Shown here piece after piece: positions 21,136 to 32,085 of a stretch of 64,000 bases of DNA. Both the position numbers and the translations under genes were made by a program. Origin of the DNA: Acanthacorydalis orientalis (Eukaryota; Arthropoda; Insecta; Megaloptera; Corydalidae); assembly GCA_034766995.1 (NCBI GenBank), contig CM068318.1, positions 1,934,501 through 1,998,500 of the forward strand, in the 5' to 3' direction. Numbering within the stretch: position 1 is the first letter of the stretch; each line of letters begins with the position of its first letter. The notes beneath the pieces are model-generated. The model was not told where the DNA came from. It saw nothing but the letters and a program-made list of their open reading frames with translations, and did not search any database.

Positions 21136-21727
21136 AAAAAAATTTTTTTGGACATTTTCTCCATATTTTTTTATGTAAATCTCATTTTAAATCTTTTTTA
21201 TATTTGGCCATTTTTAAAAAATCATAAATTTTTACTTAATCTTCAAAATTGAGAAATGCTTTTTAATATTTAGAAAATAATAATCGAAGTAATTGAAAAT
21301 AATAAAATAAAGAAATAATAGGACGATTAAATAGGACTTTGTTCTGTCCATTTGTATTTTCCATAAGCGATTCGTTGACAAATTTATTCCTTTCAATCAT
21401 TAAATACAATCGGATTCCGTGAATTACTGATTGATATATTAGGCAAAAGAAATACTTTTCTCTATTTTTAATTAAAACGAAGACAAAATAATAAAGTTTC
21501 GCCATTTGAATACATATTATATAGTAAATTTAGAAATAATTAAATTATAACTGTTTGTGTCCATACCTGTGATCCTGTTCGTATAACGTCCATCTGGTTT
21601 TGTCGCTTGTTTGGTATTCTGATAGTTTCTCATGTCCCGCTCCTATAACAAACGAATATAAATAATTAAATGAAAGTATTAATAAAAATACAAATAAAAT
21701 AATTCGTTTTGAATCAGTTTGTCAGTA

Positions 21728-21840
21728 CTAGCCTTTGGCACATGTGTCATCTTCAGATATATCTCTTAGAGACTCAATTTCTTTGAAATATGCCGTACCG
21801 AAATTAATAGTGGAAAACGGAGATTGATATGATCCTAAAG
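21728..21840. repeat. FB-B foldback copy (inverted pair)
   Basis: On the minus strand, 21756-21728 reads TCTGAAGATGACACATGTGCC then AAAGGCTAGTAC. On the + strand, 21787-21836 reads ATGCCGTACCGAAATTAATAG, TGGAAAACGGAG and GATCCTAAAG. The two halves face each other, as in the complete copy at 18.9 kb. Confidence 0.6.
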
Positions 21841-22369
21841 AACAAAGACTATTAACACTGTATACATGTTACTGTATACCAATGTTTGAGATTATGCAGC
21901 AATGTGATTGAATGAGTTTTGTTAGTCATAAACAACAAACAACAATTTTTAAAAAATCCAAATATGAAATAACAATTGGATGAGGATAAACAGTTGTCCT
22001 GCATTGTACATAATTGACATTTACAGATTCTAAATGTCATTCTTCCTAAATAAAGCAATTTTACCTTGGATGCTCGAAAGTTTTAGCACACATCACAAAC
22101 ACAACTTTAAATTGTATCTATTTTCTGCGTGATTTATTAATTAATGACTTTATTATTTCGAAATCTGCGAAATCATTAAGTTTTCAAGCCAACAAGAAAA
22201 ATGTGAAAAACTTTTTGAATATTGATTTCTAGATCATTCAAATATTCGAAAATGCCCAGGTGCCGATACCAAAAATATCCTAATATTCTAGATCATCGAC
22301 TCGTCTGAATCGACGGCTATTGTAAAATAAAAAAAAATACATTATTGTAAATTTATGAAAAAAACGTGA
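21841..22369. other. AT-rich noncoding stretch
   Basis: It contains GAGGATAAACAGTTGTCCT (about 21982-22000), repeated exactly at about 23097-23115. No gene recognised. Confidence 0.5.
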
Positions 22370-22780
22370 TAAGCGTCGTCGCCGTGTAACGAATAAAAAA
22401 AATCATCGAATCCACAGTCGAGAATGCATGATTAACCCTAAAGCGGTACATTGTTTTCATAAAACTATCGTATTCCACCCGACAATTGAATTTAATCATC
22501 TTGCGGCGGTGTCTGTGTCCATTTCAATACAATAATTGACATGATGGCCGAATAAAAAAGTGTATATAATAAAATAAATGAACAATGGACGCCTGTTACG
22601 TTCATAAACAGTCCGTAACAATGAATTTGCGATGAAAGATTAGAAAATTATTATTTTAATTAATGGCGCGTCAAACTATCAACGTATCATTATCTATCTA
22701 TATCCTACGGTACCGACAGTAAACAATCAATTCGTTTTTCTATTAGCGAAATCTAATCAATCAATTAGACAAGTTTGAAC
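22370..22780. other. Repeat-poor block
   Basis: There are no copies of the window's repeat families. The block has several homeodomain- and caudal-like sites (TTCATAAAAC, GATTAA, AATTTAATCATC) and GC-richer pieces (GATAAGCGTCGTCGCCGTG, CTTGCGGCGGTGTC). Possible regulatory DNA. Confidence 0.3.
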
Positions 22781-23154
22781 GGTGACGGATTATTTTTAAT
22801 AGCGCCGATAGACATTTGGACACAATATGTACGGATATACAGTTGTTACTGTTCTTTTTTCATGTGTTCGCGGTCGGCTCTTTTTGTTTTTCCCGACGAA
22901 AATCGAATGAAAATTATAGATTAACGAGTGATTTTCGTACAAGAAGATGCGGAGCTTGTTAATAATTTGATTAGTTTCTGTTCTTGAGATCCAGTTATGA
23001 ATTTTCTGAACGAGTTTCTTTCTTGAACAATTAAAATTCAAACCATCAAACAATTAAAACCTTACTAAATTACAAATCATGCAATAAAATTTGTGCGAGG
23101 ATAAACAGTTGTCCTTCAGTGTATATATATAGAAATGTGTACGTTCGGACGTAT

Positions 23155-23510
23155 CTTATAACCGACAATATTTATCACAAGTCGAACGGTACGCGCCCGA
23201 TTCCTCAATAAAATCCACTCTCACGTCCTGCGACTTCTGATTCTCGTCGTTGTCTAGTCCCAGTGGTCGACTCCTGGGGGATACCAGAGATTGATAGTGG
23301 CGCATTTGTGTCATGACGAGTTTGGCAGAAGAATGTGTTGCGTCTGTGGGGAAATAAACGCGGTGATAAACGTTCGTGGCAAGCTTATCCAAGAAAAAGC
23401 CCTCGGCGTCTTCGCGAATCTTGATTTCATCCTTTCATATAACCAAGTTATCGAAATCGTTATCAATATTAAACGCAACACGAACCGTGTTCGACGTTGA
23501 TACGTTTTTA
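23155..23510. other. Repeat-poor, GC-richer block
   Basis: Open frames occur on both strands (23156-23392 -, 23291-23500 +), without domains. The composition differs from the surrounding AT-rich DNA. Candidate unique or regulatory sequence. Confidence 0.35.
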
Positions 23511-23865
23511 AATTAATTTTGATGTTTTTTTTTTCAAAAGTTATCCATTGATAATGATTTATAATGCACGTTGGGTCGCTGTAATTGATTTATGCAAAAA
23601 ACATGATTAATGACGGTAAATAAATGTCGCAGTTGTGTCCGTACAAAAAAGTGGAATTATTATGTTAATTCATATTGTTCTAAATTGATTTCAGGTACAA
23701 TTAATGATCCGTTTTTGACATATTTTTTTCTAGAGAATTAATTTACATTTAATGAACATATTGATTGTACAGAAAGCTATCAGTAGATACTAGAGATATT
23801 TTCTTTATCCTTTTTCGCAGGATGTTCTTGTATAAATATGCTTCAATCAACTACTTGTTACACTC

Positions 23866-23869
<4 letters not shown>

Positions 23870-23934
<65 letters not shown>
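23870..23934. repeat. (TA)n microsatellite
   Basis: About 65 bases of uninterrupted TA. Confidence 0.95.
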
Positions 23935-23937
<3 letters not shown>

Positions 23938-24059
23938 GAGATATTAGTTATAGATTCCATTACATTTCTGTCGAGTAAAAATTAAAAATTGATACAATTT
24001 TGAAACATCACAGTACGACGTCTCGTAGAAAAATCTAACGTTTGATAAATGACTCAATC

Positions 24060-24380
24060 TGTATGATCTCCTGCGGTCAGCTATGCAGTGTATAACAAAT
24101 GCACCGTCAGTCTATCGTGCAGATTGAATGCGGTTGAATGACATATCGGCACATTTACGTCCGCATCGCAAATGCAGCAGACCGTTTTTATATGTTACAC
24201 ACACAGGTCACGTGTGGCACATTGCTCACGTGTCCCCAGTCGAAACATGTCCTTAAAATATCACAACGGACGGGTGTCATACGTGACGGTCGGTCGAATG
24301 TTTCCACCGGACACCCCTGACAAAAATCTATCGAACTCAAGTCGAAGTGAGAAGTCTGCGTATTGATTCTCAATCGAAAC
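24060..24380. other. Repeat-poor, GC-richer block
   Basis: Balanced-composition sequence with three overlapping small frames on both strands, none recognisable. No repeat copies. Confidence 0.35.
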
Positions 24381-24547
24381 ATTCTGAATGATTATGCGGA
24401 ATAGTATCTTATTTATTGAGAAAAAGACCAGTTCCCCAGCACAATTGAATAAGTATCGTTTTCAGTGGAATTGTAAAATCATTGAAAACAAATTTTAAAT
24501 ATAAACATCAGGCCTGTCTATTTTATCAGTTAATAATTAATCATAAT

Positions 24548-24690
24548 TGAAACATTCTCACAAATTAATTCTTTTTTCATCCCGCAAACCACACCGAAAT
24601 TTTTAAATATTCGTAATGGTTTGTGGAAGAGTTGACAATGAAGTCGTGGGATTGAATTTAGCTACAATTCCAAAAACTATAGTGTAATAA
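24548..24690. repeat. Short FB-A-type foldback
   Basis: TTCTCACAAATTAATTCTTT, TTTCATCCCGCAAACCAC, then the inverted half GTGGTTTGTGG-like segment at about 24618 and GGGATTGAATTTAGCTACAAT at the right edge. The internal region of the family is lost, leaving a mini-hairpin of about 140 bases. Confidence 0.45.
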
Positions 24691-25534
24691 ATATGGATTA
24701 ACATTTTTTTTACAGAAAAAAAACATGTTTTAATAAATAGTTTATATTCAATCAAACGAATCGACGTTGGGGTGATGGAAAAAAAAGATAAAACACGATT
24801 CGAACATTTGATTTACTTTATCTCACATCAACATACTATAAAATAGTTCAATGTATAAACTAGTATTTCTTAATGGCAACTTAATTGCATATTATAAGTC
24901 ATGACCCCATCGTCTAGTAAAAATACCACCCATACATCTAATTATGTCAAATTCTAAATTACATGCCAATATCTATCTCTATTTATATATATATATATAT
25001 ATATATGGATTGATTTAACGCAAAAATCTCATGTTTATAACAAATTTATTATAGTTGAATGTTTCCTCTGTAACGTCAGTGTACCTACTCATTAGATGCA
25101 CTGTACTAGTCTTAGCTGTCACAAGGAAGATACATGTTTGGTCGTGGTAGACCACTTTGTAGATTAAATGTAAGAAGTTCGTGTAGTTAATTGAAAATAA
25201 TTCGTTTTCAATATGTACGTGTTGACCTTTCTATTATTAACATCTGTTGCATGGAAATTATTGTGTTAATACTAATATGCAGTCCTTTTGCCGGTATTAA
25301 ACGGTTTTATTGTGAGGAAAAGTCGTTCGCATTGATCCATGAAACGAATATCGAATCAAATTAACACGATAATCAAATCAGTCATAAATCTATCGATCTG
25401 TTGATTGTAGAGAGAACGTATATCTCTTATGAGTGGTGTGTGTGTGGAAATTTATGATTTATCGAGATCAGTTCCTTTTTCAAATGTTGAAATTCAGTTT
25501 ATTAATAAAACTGTTCATTATTTTATCTTTAAGT
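24691..25534. other. AT-rich noncoding stretch
   Basis: It includes a short (TA)n run at about 24984-25006. No genes or mobile elements recognised. Confidence 0.55.
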
Positions 25535-25975
25535 TGATTGATCTTTAAAATTGAAATGTTTTCTCGTCGTTTTAGAATTTTCAAGTGTCTACCTTAACAT
25601 TTAAAAACACTATACATCTTGGTCAAGCAGTTGGCATAATCTCACAAAACAATAGTGAACACGGTGGTGTCCGGAAAGCAGTATATTATGTATTGCATAA
25701 TTTTCGCATTCCAGTTGAGAAGGGAATGATTTGTTCATCTTTGGGGGTAGGGTTATGATGCATAAGACATGTAAAAAATGACAAAACAGTAGAAGAGATC
25801 CGAAAATACATTGACGAATTCATCGACTCAGAGTCGCCATATTTTTTTCGACAAACGATTCGTCAGTTATCGAACAGATAGAGGAAAATTATACAAAATA
25901 ATTGAGGCTATTTGAGGATTGAAATGTGTTCAATTTGTCCTCAAAAAAGGTACCGAATTAATTCGCACACCTTAT
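25535..25975 (+). mobile_element. MAR-1 deleted mariner (copy D)
   Basis: The copy lacks its first 40 or so bases but is otherwise complete. It runs from TTTTCTCGTCGTTTTAGAAT through GCATTCCAGTTGAGAAGG (transposase N-terminal helix region), CATCGACTCAGAGTCGCC, TTTTTCGACAAACGATTCG and TCAGTTATCGAACAGATAG (C-terminal coding remnant) to the 3' end GGTACCGAATTAATTCGCAC. The element joins an N-terminal piece directly to a C-terminal piece, the same internal deletion as in copies E and F. Confidence 0.75.
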
Positions 25976-26733
25976 AAATTCTTTCTTATACCATGGCTAT
26001 GCTTGAAGCGTTAAAGAAATGATAAATGTACTCTTTATTCTGATAAGAATTTTTTCAAGATGTAATTCTTAATAGAAATGCAAACGGTTTTATTGTCTAT
26101 CATAACTGAATTTGCATGATTTATAAAATAATTAATAACAACTATTTATGAATAAACGTTACACATTTTTCTGTAAAAATAAAATGTTCGAAATTACAAA
26201 AAATGTCTGACAATATACGGTTTTCGATTCAATTCGGTTGCAGTATTTTTCGATAGTTCCCTAAAATAATGCCAGTGATATCGATGTCGACGTCATGTCC
26301 TCAGGGATCATCGACCTTCGTTCACTTTGATTTATCGTCCATATCAGAATCCACGATATGGTTTTCCCTTTATGCATTATTTAAGCTATTGTCCATTGCA
26401 GTAAGTTAATATTTATGTCACATTAAATGTAATGAAGTACAGTTGACATTTTGATTTATATGTACGTTCTGTACACACTATTAGTTCATTTTTTTCCTCC
26501 ACGAATTACCATTTCTATAGTTTATCATTTTGAAAATACTGGAATCGTGTATAAGAACCGAAAAGTTTAATTATCAGTTACTGGACATCTTTCTTTATAT
26601 CTATAATTTTATTCTATAGTAAATTCCATCAAAATAAAATATTCTGAATTATTTTTAAGAAAAATGAAGAAACAAAAACTTTCAACTCTGTAAAATTGTA
26701 ACTGAAATCATACATTGCCTTTTTTCTCGATTT
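25976..26733. other. AT-rich noncoding stretch
   Basis: A small repeat-poor patch (about 26270-26400) is present. Nothing else recognised. Confidence 0.5.
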
Positions 26734-27071
26734 TCATCTATCGAACCCATCAACCATTTTCAAAGTATCGATATTATTTAATATTTCTTGTTCCATGTAC
26801 AAAAGCGCCATACTATTTAGTGTTTCCTTGTATTTCGAGGATAGTTTTTCACTCTTTTTAACGACGGGCACGATCCTTCTCCCGATGCATTTGAAATAGG
26901 AATAGTAAAAAATAAATTAATTTCAACATTTGGAAATTTTAAAGACATTTCACTTGCTGCATTGTTTATTTTTGTGGGAGTATTGAATTTGGTTTTATCT
27001 TCACATGAGGAGCTGTTCCGATTCATTATCAAAATGTATAGTATCAATATCATTTTGCATTTTTCACACAA
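26734..27071 (-). pseudogene. hAT transposase C-terminal (dimerisation) remnant
   Basis: Minus-strand translation gives EMSLKFPNVEINLFFTIPI, then SNASGEGSCPSLKRVKNYPR. This closely follows the hAT-family C-terminal dimerisation domain (family pattern: FPNV.I.LRIFLTIPVT.AS.ERSFSKLK.IKNYLRS). After one frame shift past NTRKH, the reading continues as LNSMALLYMEQEILNNIDTL, KMVDGF and a stop at 26734-26736, matching the usual L.LALL.IE...LN.ID tail of the family. The catalytic RNase H-like core and the BED zinc finger were not found upstream. The conserved S of ERSFS-type sequence is replaced (GEGSCPS). This is a dead fragment of a zinc-finger MYM-like hAT transposase. Confidence 0.8.
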
Positions 27072-27900
27072 ATTTATTATTATCAGCTGAGACGTTGAAG
27101 TGTTTGCTTCGTTTCTTTATGGTTTGATTAATTGTTTTTCACCGAGCCCGGAGTCGCTGGCGGCCTCCTGGTTCGACACCCGCTTGACCCGCCACTGATC
27201 AAGATTCCAAGCCACATTTCGTACCCTGCATTATATTTTATTTAAACAGAACAACACTTAAATAAACCGACTGTCTGATCGTCCGACTACAGACACACAC
27301 AGGCACACTGACCGTATATTTAAACAAATCCCCGTCATGTCGCATTGATAAATTAGCAGAAAGTGTATATATTACACATCCAGGTGTAAGGCCCGAACGA
27401 TAAATCAAAACGCCGTATCAAATCCCCGACAAACGTACAATACATCATCATTATCATTAAATTGCGTGCTGCATCGAAACGTCAAATTTCCATTATACCG
27501 ATTTTTGCAGTCACTCCCCAGCAAGTTAAATCGAGCACGCCGTATAAGAATTGCAAATGTAATGTCAGAGTGCAATAATTCAGTTCCTAATTGCACAGGA
27601 ACTCGAGATCCGGTCGCAATTTGTGCCACTAACGTGCTACGTTCGAAAGGTATACCCGCGACTGTTAATTGGGTTACAGTTGCATATAGAGTACAGTGCG
27701 ACGAGCTTTTTTGCATTCGAACCGTAATACCGTTTGTGCCATATGTTAATTTAACAGTTTCGTAAAAGATATTTAAATCGTCGCGAGCGAGCGAGACGTG
27801 CCATTAAAACGAACGCTGCATGTGAATGCAGCTTTTTCTCGTACGGTCGCCGTGTGTTTGTGTGTGTGTGTGTGTGTTTTCTTGTACGTATCGCAGTGGT
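27072..27900. other. Repeat-poor block, then a (GT)n run
   Basis: Balanced-composition, repeat-poor DNA. Frames of about 100 codons are open on both strands over the same bases (27405-27716 - and 27466-27765 +), which argues for stop-poor composition rather than coding. A (GT)n run lies at about 27852-27877. Around 27148-27185 a CTGGTTCGACACCCGC segment resembles a tRNA B box, but no tRNA fold is apparent. Confidence 0.4.
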
Positions 27901-28433
27901 GTATCTGAAAAAGAATAACATTTAAACTTAATTATAGGTTCAAAGTACTACGCCTGTGAAATAACTTCCTATTATACCTGCCCGACACTGTCAGGCTTGA
28001 TGGAAACACATGCAGTTTTGTAATTTATTGTTGTTTTTTTCTTCTCTTTTCGCTGCACTTTTATATCGCAGCCGTACACTATTAATAGAAAATGTATACG
28101 TTCGAAAACTACAGCGTGGATATTTGAACGACAATGCATAATTATCTCCAGAGCTCCGGGCGTTTCTGAATGCAAGTATTCATTGTTCGAAAATAAATCG
28201 TCCCGTTGGTTTTATTCTCTTATAAACATTCTTTTTTTTCTGTTATCGTTGTTCGCAGATTAGCTATTTGTTCATTAATGTTTTTTTCTTTTATTTTTTT
28301 ATTTTTTTCTGTAAATGGTCTGTGGTTAGCACACGAACTGATTTTCGACCACAGAATAAAAAGGAAAAGATTGTCGACTCGTTTTCAATGATTTATGCAT
28401 TTATAATCACGTAAAAACATTTATTTGTATATT

Positions 28434-28930
28434 AAATGTAAAAAAATGAATCTATGCCTTTAAATTGAATCAGTCATAATTCTGTTTAAGTAAAAATATT
28501 TTCTCGTCGTCTTAGAATCTTCAAGTACAAATCTTAACATTTAAAAACACTATATATTTTAACCAAGCAGTTGGCATAACCTCACAAAATAGTAATGAAT
28601 ACGATGACATCTGAAAAGCAGCATATTAGGTATTGCACACTTTTCCCATTCCAGTTGATGATTTATTCAGTTTTGGTGGAAAGTGTTGTGACGGATAAAA
28701 CATGTAGAAAATGACAAAACAGTAAGAGATCCGAAAATGCATTGACGACTTCATCGACTCAGAGTCGCTATATTTTTTCGACAAGTGATTCGTCAGTTAT
28801 CCAACAGAGAGAACAAAGTTATACAAAATTATAACGGATGTTTTGACGATTGAAATGTATTCCATTTTTCCGTAAATAAATAAACATTCATTTTCTATAT
28901 AAAAAAGGCACCGAATTAGTTTGTGCAGCT
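28434..28930 (+). mobile_element. MAR-1 deleted mariner (copy E, both ends)
   Basis: The left end is degenerate (ATGTAAAAAAATGAATCTATGCC). The right end is GGCACCGAATTAGTTTGTGC. Between them lie the N-terminal coding remnant (ATTGCACACTTTTCCCATTCC), the junction CATCGACTCAGAGTCGC, TTTTTTCGACAAGTGATTCG and TCAGTTATCCAACAGAGAG, and a 3' region TCCATTTTTCCGTAAATAA. Length is about 500 bases against about 1.3 kb for a full mariner. It is the best template for the family's internal deletion. Confidence 0.8.
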
Positions 28931-29234
28931 AATATTTATATAAATGATGAACCGGTTAGAAACGTTTATGATATCGCAACAGTTGATGTACTGTAAATGT
29001 TTTCTATTACTAATTTGAATTTTAAGCCGTCTTTAGATGATATTCATCAATCAGTTCTCTTTTTTAATCTTTTATCTGTATCGATTATTTTCTTTATGTC
29101 GTCAGTCAAGAGACATAACAAATACTTGTCTGATAATTCAACTCGAAAAATTCCAAATAGAAGATTAAAACAGATGCAAGAGAGATACAAACAAATTCTC
29201 TTTCGCTCTCCACAAACGACGGATTTTTTTTCAG

Positions 29235-29450
29235 AGACACTGGCTAAATTAATTTTTACAAATCACTTCTTTTTTCATCTCGCAAACATTTCTGATCATA
29301 AATGTTCAATAAATGATTACTACGATTGAAATTCTTATCGGCGACAATCAAAAATGATCAATAACCATTCATTGAACATTTTTGAGCAAGAAAATGTTTG
29401 AAGATGAACACAGGAGAGATGCAAACGTACACTTTTTTCACTTCTACGAA
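29235..29450. repeat. FB-A foldback copy (nearly complete)
   Basis: The left arm is CACTGGCTAAATTAATTTTT, CTTCTTTTTTCATCTCGC, then TTCTGATCATAAATGTTCA. The turn is at about 29325-29345 (ATTGAAATTCTTATCGGCG), and the reverse arm is AATCAAAAATGATCAATAACC, CATTGAACATTTTTGAGC. It lacks the CATCATCCTCAGAG internal block, so it is a shorter subtype. Confidence 0.75.
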
Positions 29451-29466
29451 TCTAAGATTTTCTTTT

Positions 29467-29694
29467 CAGCGATTTTGTGGCTAAATTCATTTTTACAGGC
29501 GAATTATTTTTTTCATCCAACAAACACTTCCGATCGGAGATATTTAATAAATGGTTATTACGATTGAAATTCCTATCGACGACAATCGAAAATGATCAAT
29601 TATCATTCATTGAACTTTTCTGATCAGACAAAGGTTTGCGGTTCGCGAGATGAAAGGAGAATTCATCTGTGAAAGTGAATTTAGCCACAGTGTC
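29467..29694. repeat. FB-A foldback copy (complete short subtype)
   Basis: Left arm: TTGTGGCTAAATTCATTTTT, TTTTTTTCATCCAAC, TCCGATCGGAGATATTTAAT. Right arm on the opposite strand: CACTGTGGCTAAATTCACTT, TCACAGATGAATTCTCC, TTTCATCTCGCGAACC. The arms are about 95-100 bases and the whole element is about 228 bases. It lies immediately after another copy (29235-29450) in the same arrangement. Confidence 0.8.
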
Positions 29695-29849
29695 AACTGT
29701 ATTGGATCTATTAGACAGTGACCACCCGTTTAAGTATGATACAAAAACTGAACCGCGCCCGTCACTGTTTGCTTTCCATTGATTCCTATGAAGATCCATC
29801 ACTGATTATGTGTACACACACACACACGCAATAAATAAATAACAGATAA

Positions 29850-30160
29850 TAGAATGTTTGATAGCGAACGCAGGCAGACATGGAAGTGTTATTGAGTCCG
29901 TATCGTGCGGTCGTAATTAGCGTACGGGACGACTATTGACCAATTAACAAATGCGCCAATTATCGTCGTATGGCGATGATCTGCACCACGCTTCGTGGTT
30001 CGGTTCCCGCTACCGGCCACCAGCGTAACGCAGTGATTGTTTTCTCGGTAACACAAACAGCAACTGTTATTTTTTTATGTTAGCGGTGTGGTCAGTACAA
30101 AGTTATATATTGTTTAACGATACGCCACCTGGCTACATCGCTTTTTTTCCTATTAGCATA
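29850..30160. other. Repeat-poor, GC-richer block
   Basis: Unique-looking sequence (CGTACGGGACGAC, ATTATCGTCGTATGGCGATG, GGTTCGGTTCCCGCTACCGG). It contains B-box-like GGTTCGGTTCCC at about 29999-30010, but without a convincing tRNA fold. Confidence 0.35.
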
Positions 30161-30459
30161 TGTTAAATAATTAGTCAATTGGAACATCGAAATGTGCATT
30201 TAAACGTTCTGTTTATTGTTGTTTTTCTTTTGTAGCACGATTTTCGGCCCGCGTTCGATTTTTCCACCGACGTCTGTCCGTAATACGGATCCGTAATCAA
30301 TACAAAAATATAATTGTAAGCTTTGGTTCGACTGCGAGTTCGTTTTTTTCTTTTTATTAATCTGTTATGAAAGTATTCTGTGCTAGATTCAGTAAGTATG
30401 CACACATTTGCATACTTGTAATGTTTTATAGTCGATAACACTTGTGAACACATATGAAA

Positions 30460-30463
<4 letters not shown>

Positions 30464-30502
<39 letters not shown>
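30464..30502. repeat. (TA)n microsatellite
   Basis: The TA run is followed by AAAAGTATAACGAACTT, a motif seen again inside the (TA)n tract at 31.97 kb. Confidence 0.9.
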
Positions 30503-30506
<4 letters not shown>

Positions 30507-30599
30507 TATAACGAACTTCTCTATAATGCAATTCTCTATTTAATAAAATGTAGTTGTTGGAAGTAGCGAGTAAAGGGCAGATCCTCCTAGTATTACAAA

Positions 30600-31550
30600 A
30601 AAAATCTTTTCAACTCACTTCACTCAATCCGCATATCATACACATTTTTCCTAATCAATAATGTTCAATAAACGATCATTAATCTTTTTTATTGTTAATT
30701 ATATGGATTTCTAAAGCGCTGGTACTAGCTAATTTACAGAAACATTTTTTTTAATCTGGTACTTTGTCTTTTAAAAGATTACTGTCTATTATCCTGCAAA
30801 TATTTTCCTTTATTCTAATTGCATTATTTCCTAGTAAAAACTCGTATACTGTAATGTGCCTTAAATTGATCTCCGGTGAATACATTTTAGCAAATATTTG
30901 AAGGTGGAAATTTATCAAACATATTACAAGAGAACCTTTTCAACTCACTTCACTTATCATATACATTTTTCCTAATCAACACTGTTCAATAAATGATTAT
31001 TAATCACTTTTATTGTTGTTTATGTGGATTTCGATTACAGTTCTATCATTTTCATATCATTTTCAGAGCACTGAGTGACAGTTAAATCTATATATCAAGC
31101 TTTGAAATTTAATTTAATCGGACTGAAGATTAGCCAGGGTCGATGAAGTAAAATTTAAAAAAGAGACTTAACTTTTGTAATTAGTTTGTAGGGAATATAA
31201 ATATTTAACACAGAAACTAATATAAAAACGAAGATTATTTAATTTGATAAATGAATTTTTCACTCAATCCACATTTTTCCTGATCAAAAGTATTCAATAG
31301 ATGATTATTAATCATTTCCATTGTTGATTATGCGGGTTTATAAAGAGCTGATACTATTTTCAGAATGATAGTTCTTAGAAACATTTATATATCAATCTTT
31401 GATATTTAATTTAATCCGATTGAATATTATCCAAACTAAAATTTAACGAAGAAGAAAATAGTTTGCAGAGCATATAAATATTTAATGCAGAAAAGAAAAC
31501 AGAAATAACGATTAGTCAGTGTAAAATGAATTTAACCACAGTGGCAGGAC
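30600..31550 (+). repeat. Tandem array of FB-A-derived units (about 312 bases, 3 copies)
   Basis: Three copies of ACTCACTTCACT..CATTTTTCCTAATCA..TGTTCAATAAA..ATTATTAATC are spaced about 316 and 311 bases apart (near 30635, 30951 and 31262). The last two also share the following 180 bases (TATATATCAAGCTTTGA, TTTAATTTAATCGGA, ATATAAATATTTAA). The array ends with an FB-A arm end, GAATTTAACCACAGTGGC (31531-31548). The first unit is the most diverged. This is an expansion of a foldback element into tandem repeats. Confidence 0.65.
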
Positions 31551-31802
31551 TGGATTCTGAAATATGTGAATATTTACAGAAAAATCTTAATCTAGGGTAG
31601 AGACACAAAGTTCCAAACATGGTTTAATCTACAACCACTTATATCAAATATAGAATATAAGTATTGTTGGTACTCTTTTATAGAATTTAATAAGTGATAA
31701 AACTGAAAAATATAAATTAAACAGACATGTTGTTGGTTATTTGCACAAAACGCCAGCTTGCAATCTTTTTTAAAATATTGACAGATTCTAAATTTCTATA
31801 AG

Positions 31803-31852
31803 TCTTAAATTGAAACCTGATATCTATCCTGTCTCATTTCATATTTAACATA
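31803..31852 (+). repeat. Interspersed repeat fragment (copy 1 of 2)
   Basis: CTTAAATTGAAACCTGATATC, TATCCTGTCTCATTTCATAT. The same string with few changes occurs at 38250-38300, preceded in both by a GTCT..TTTC..TAAATTTC context. Family unknown. Confidence 0.6.
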
Positions 31853-31867
31853 TCTGTCTCTCTCTCT

Positions 31868-32082
<215 letters not shown>

Positions 32083-32085
<3 letters not shown>

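Noticed and set aside
23690..23702. TTGATTTCAG|GTACAA as a recursive splice site
   Set aside because: Weak pyrimidine tract and a non-consensus donor; no second donor.
27145..27190. Possible tRNA B box (GGTTCGACACCC)
   Set aside because: No matching A box or acceptor stem upstream.
29995..30015. Possible tRNA B box (GGTTCGGTTCCC)
   Set aside because: No acceptor stem or A box at the required spacing.
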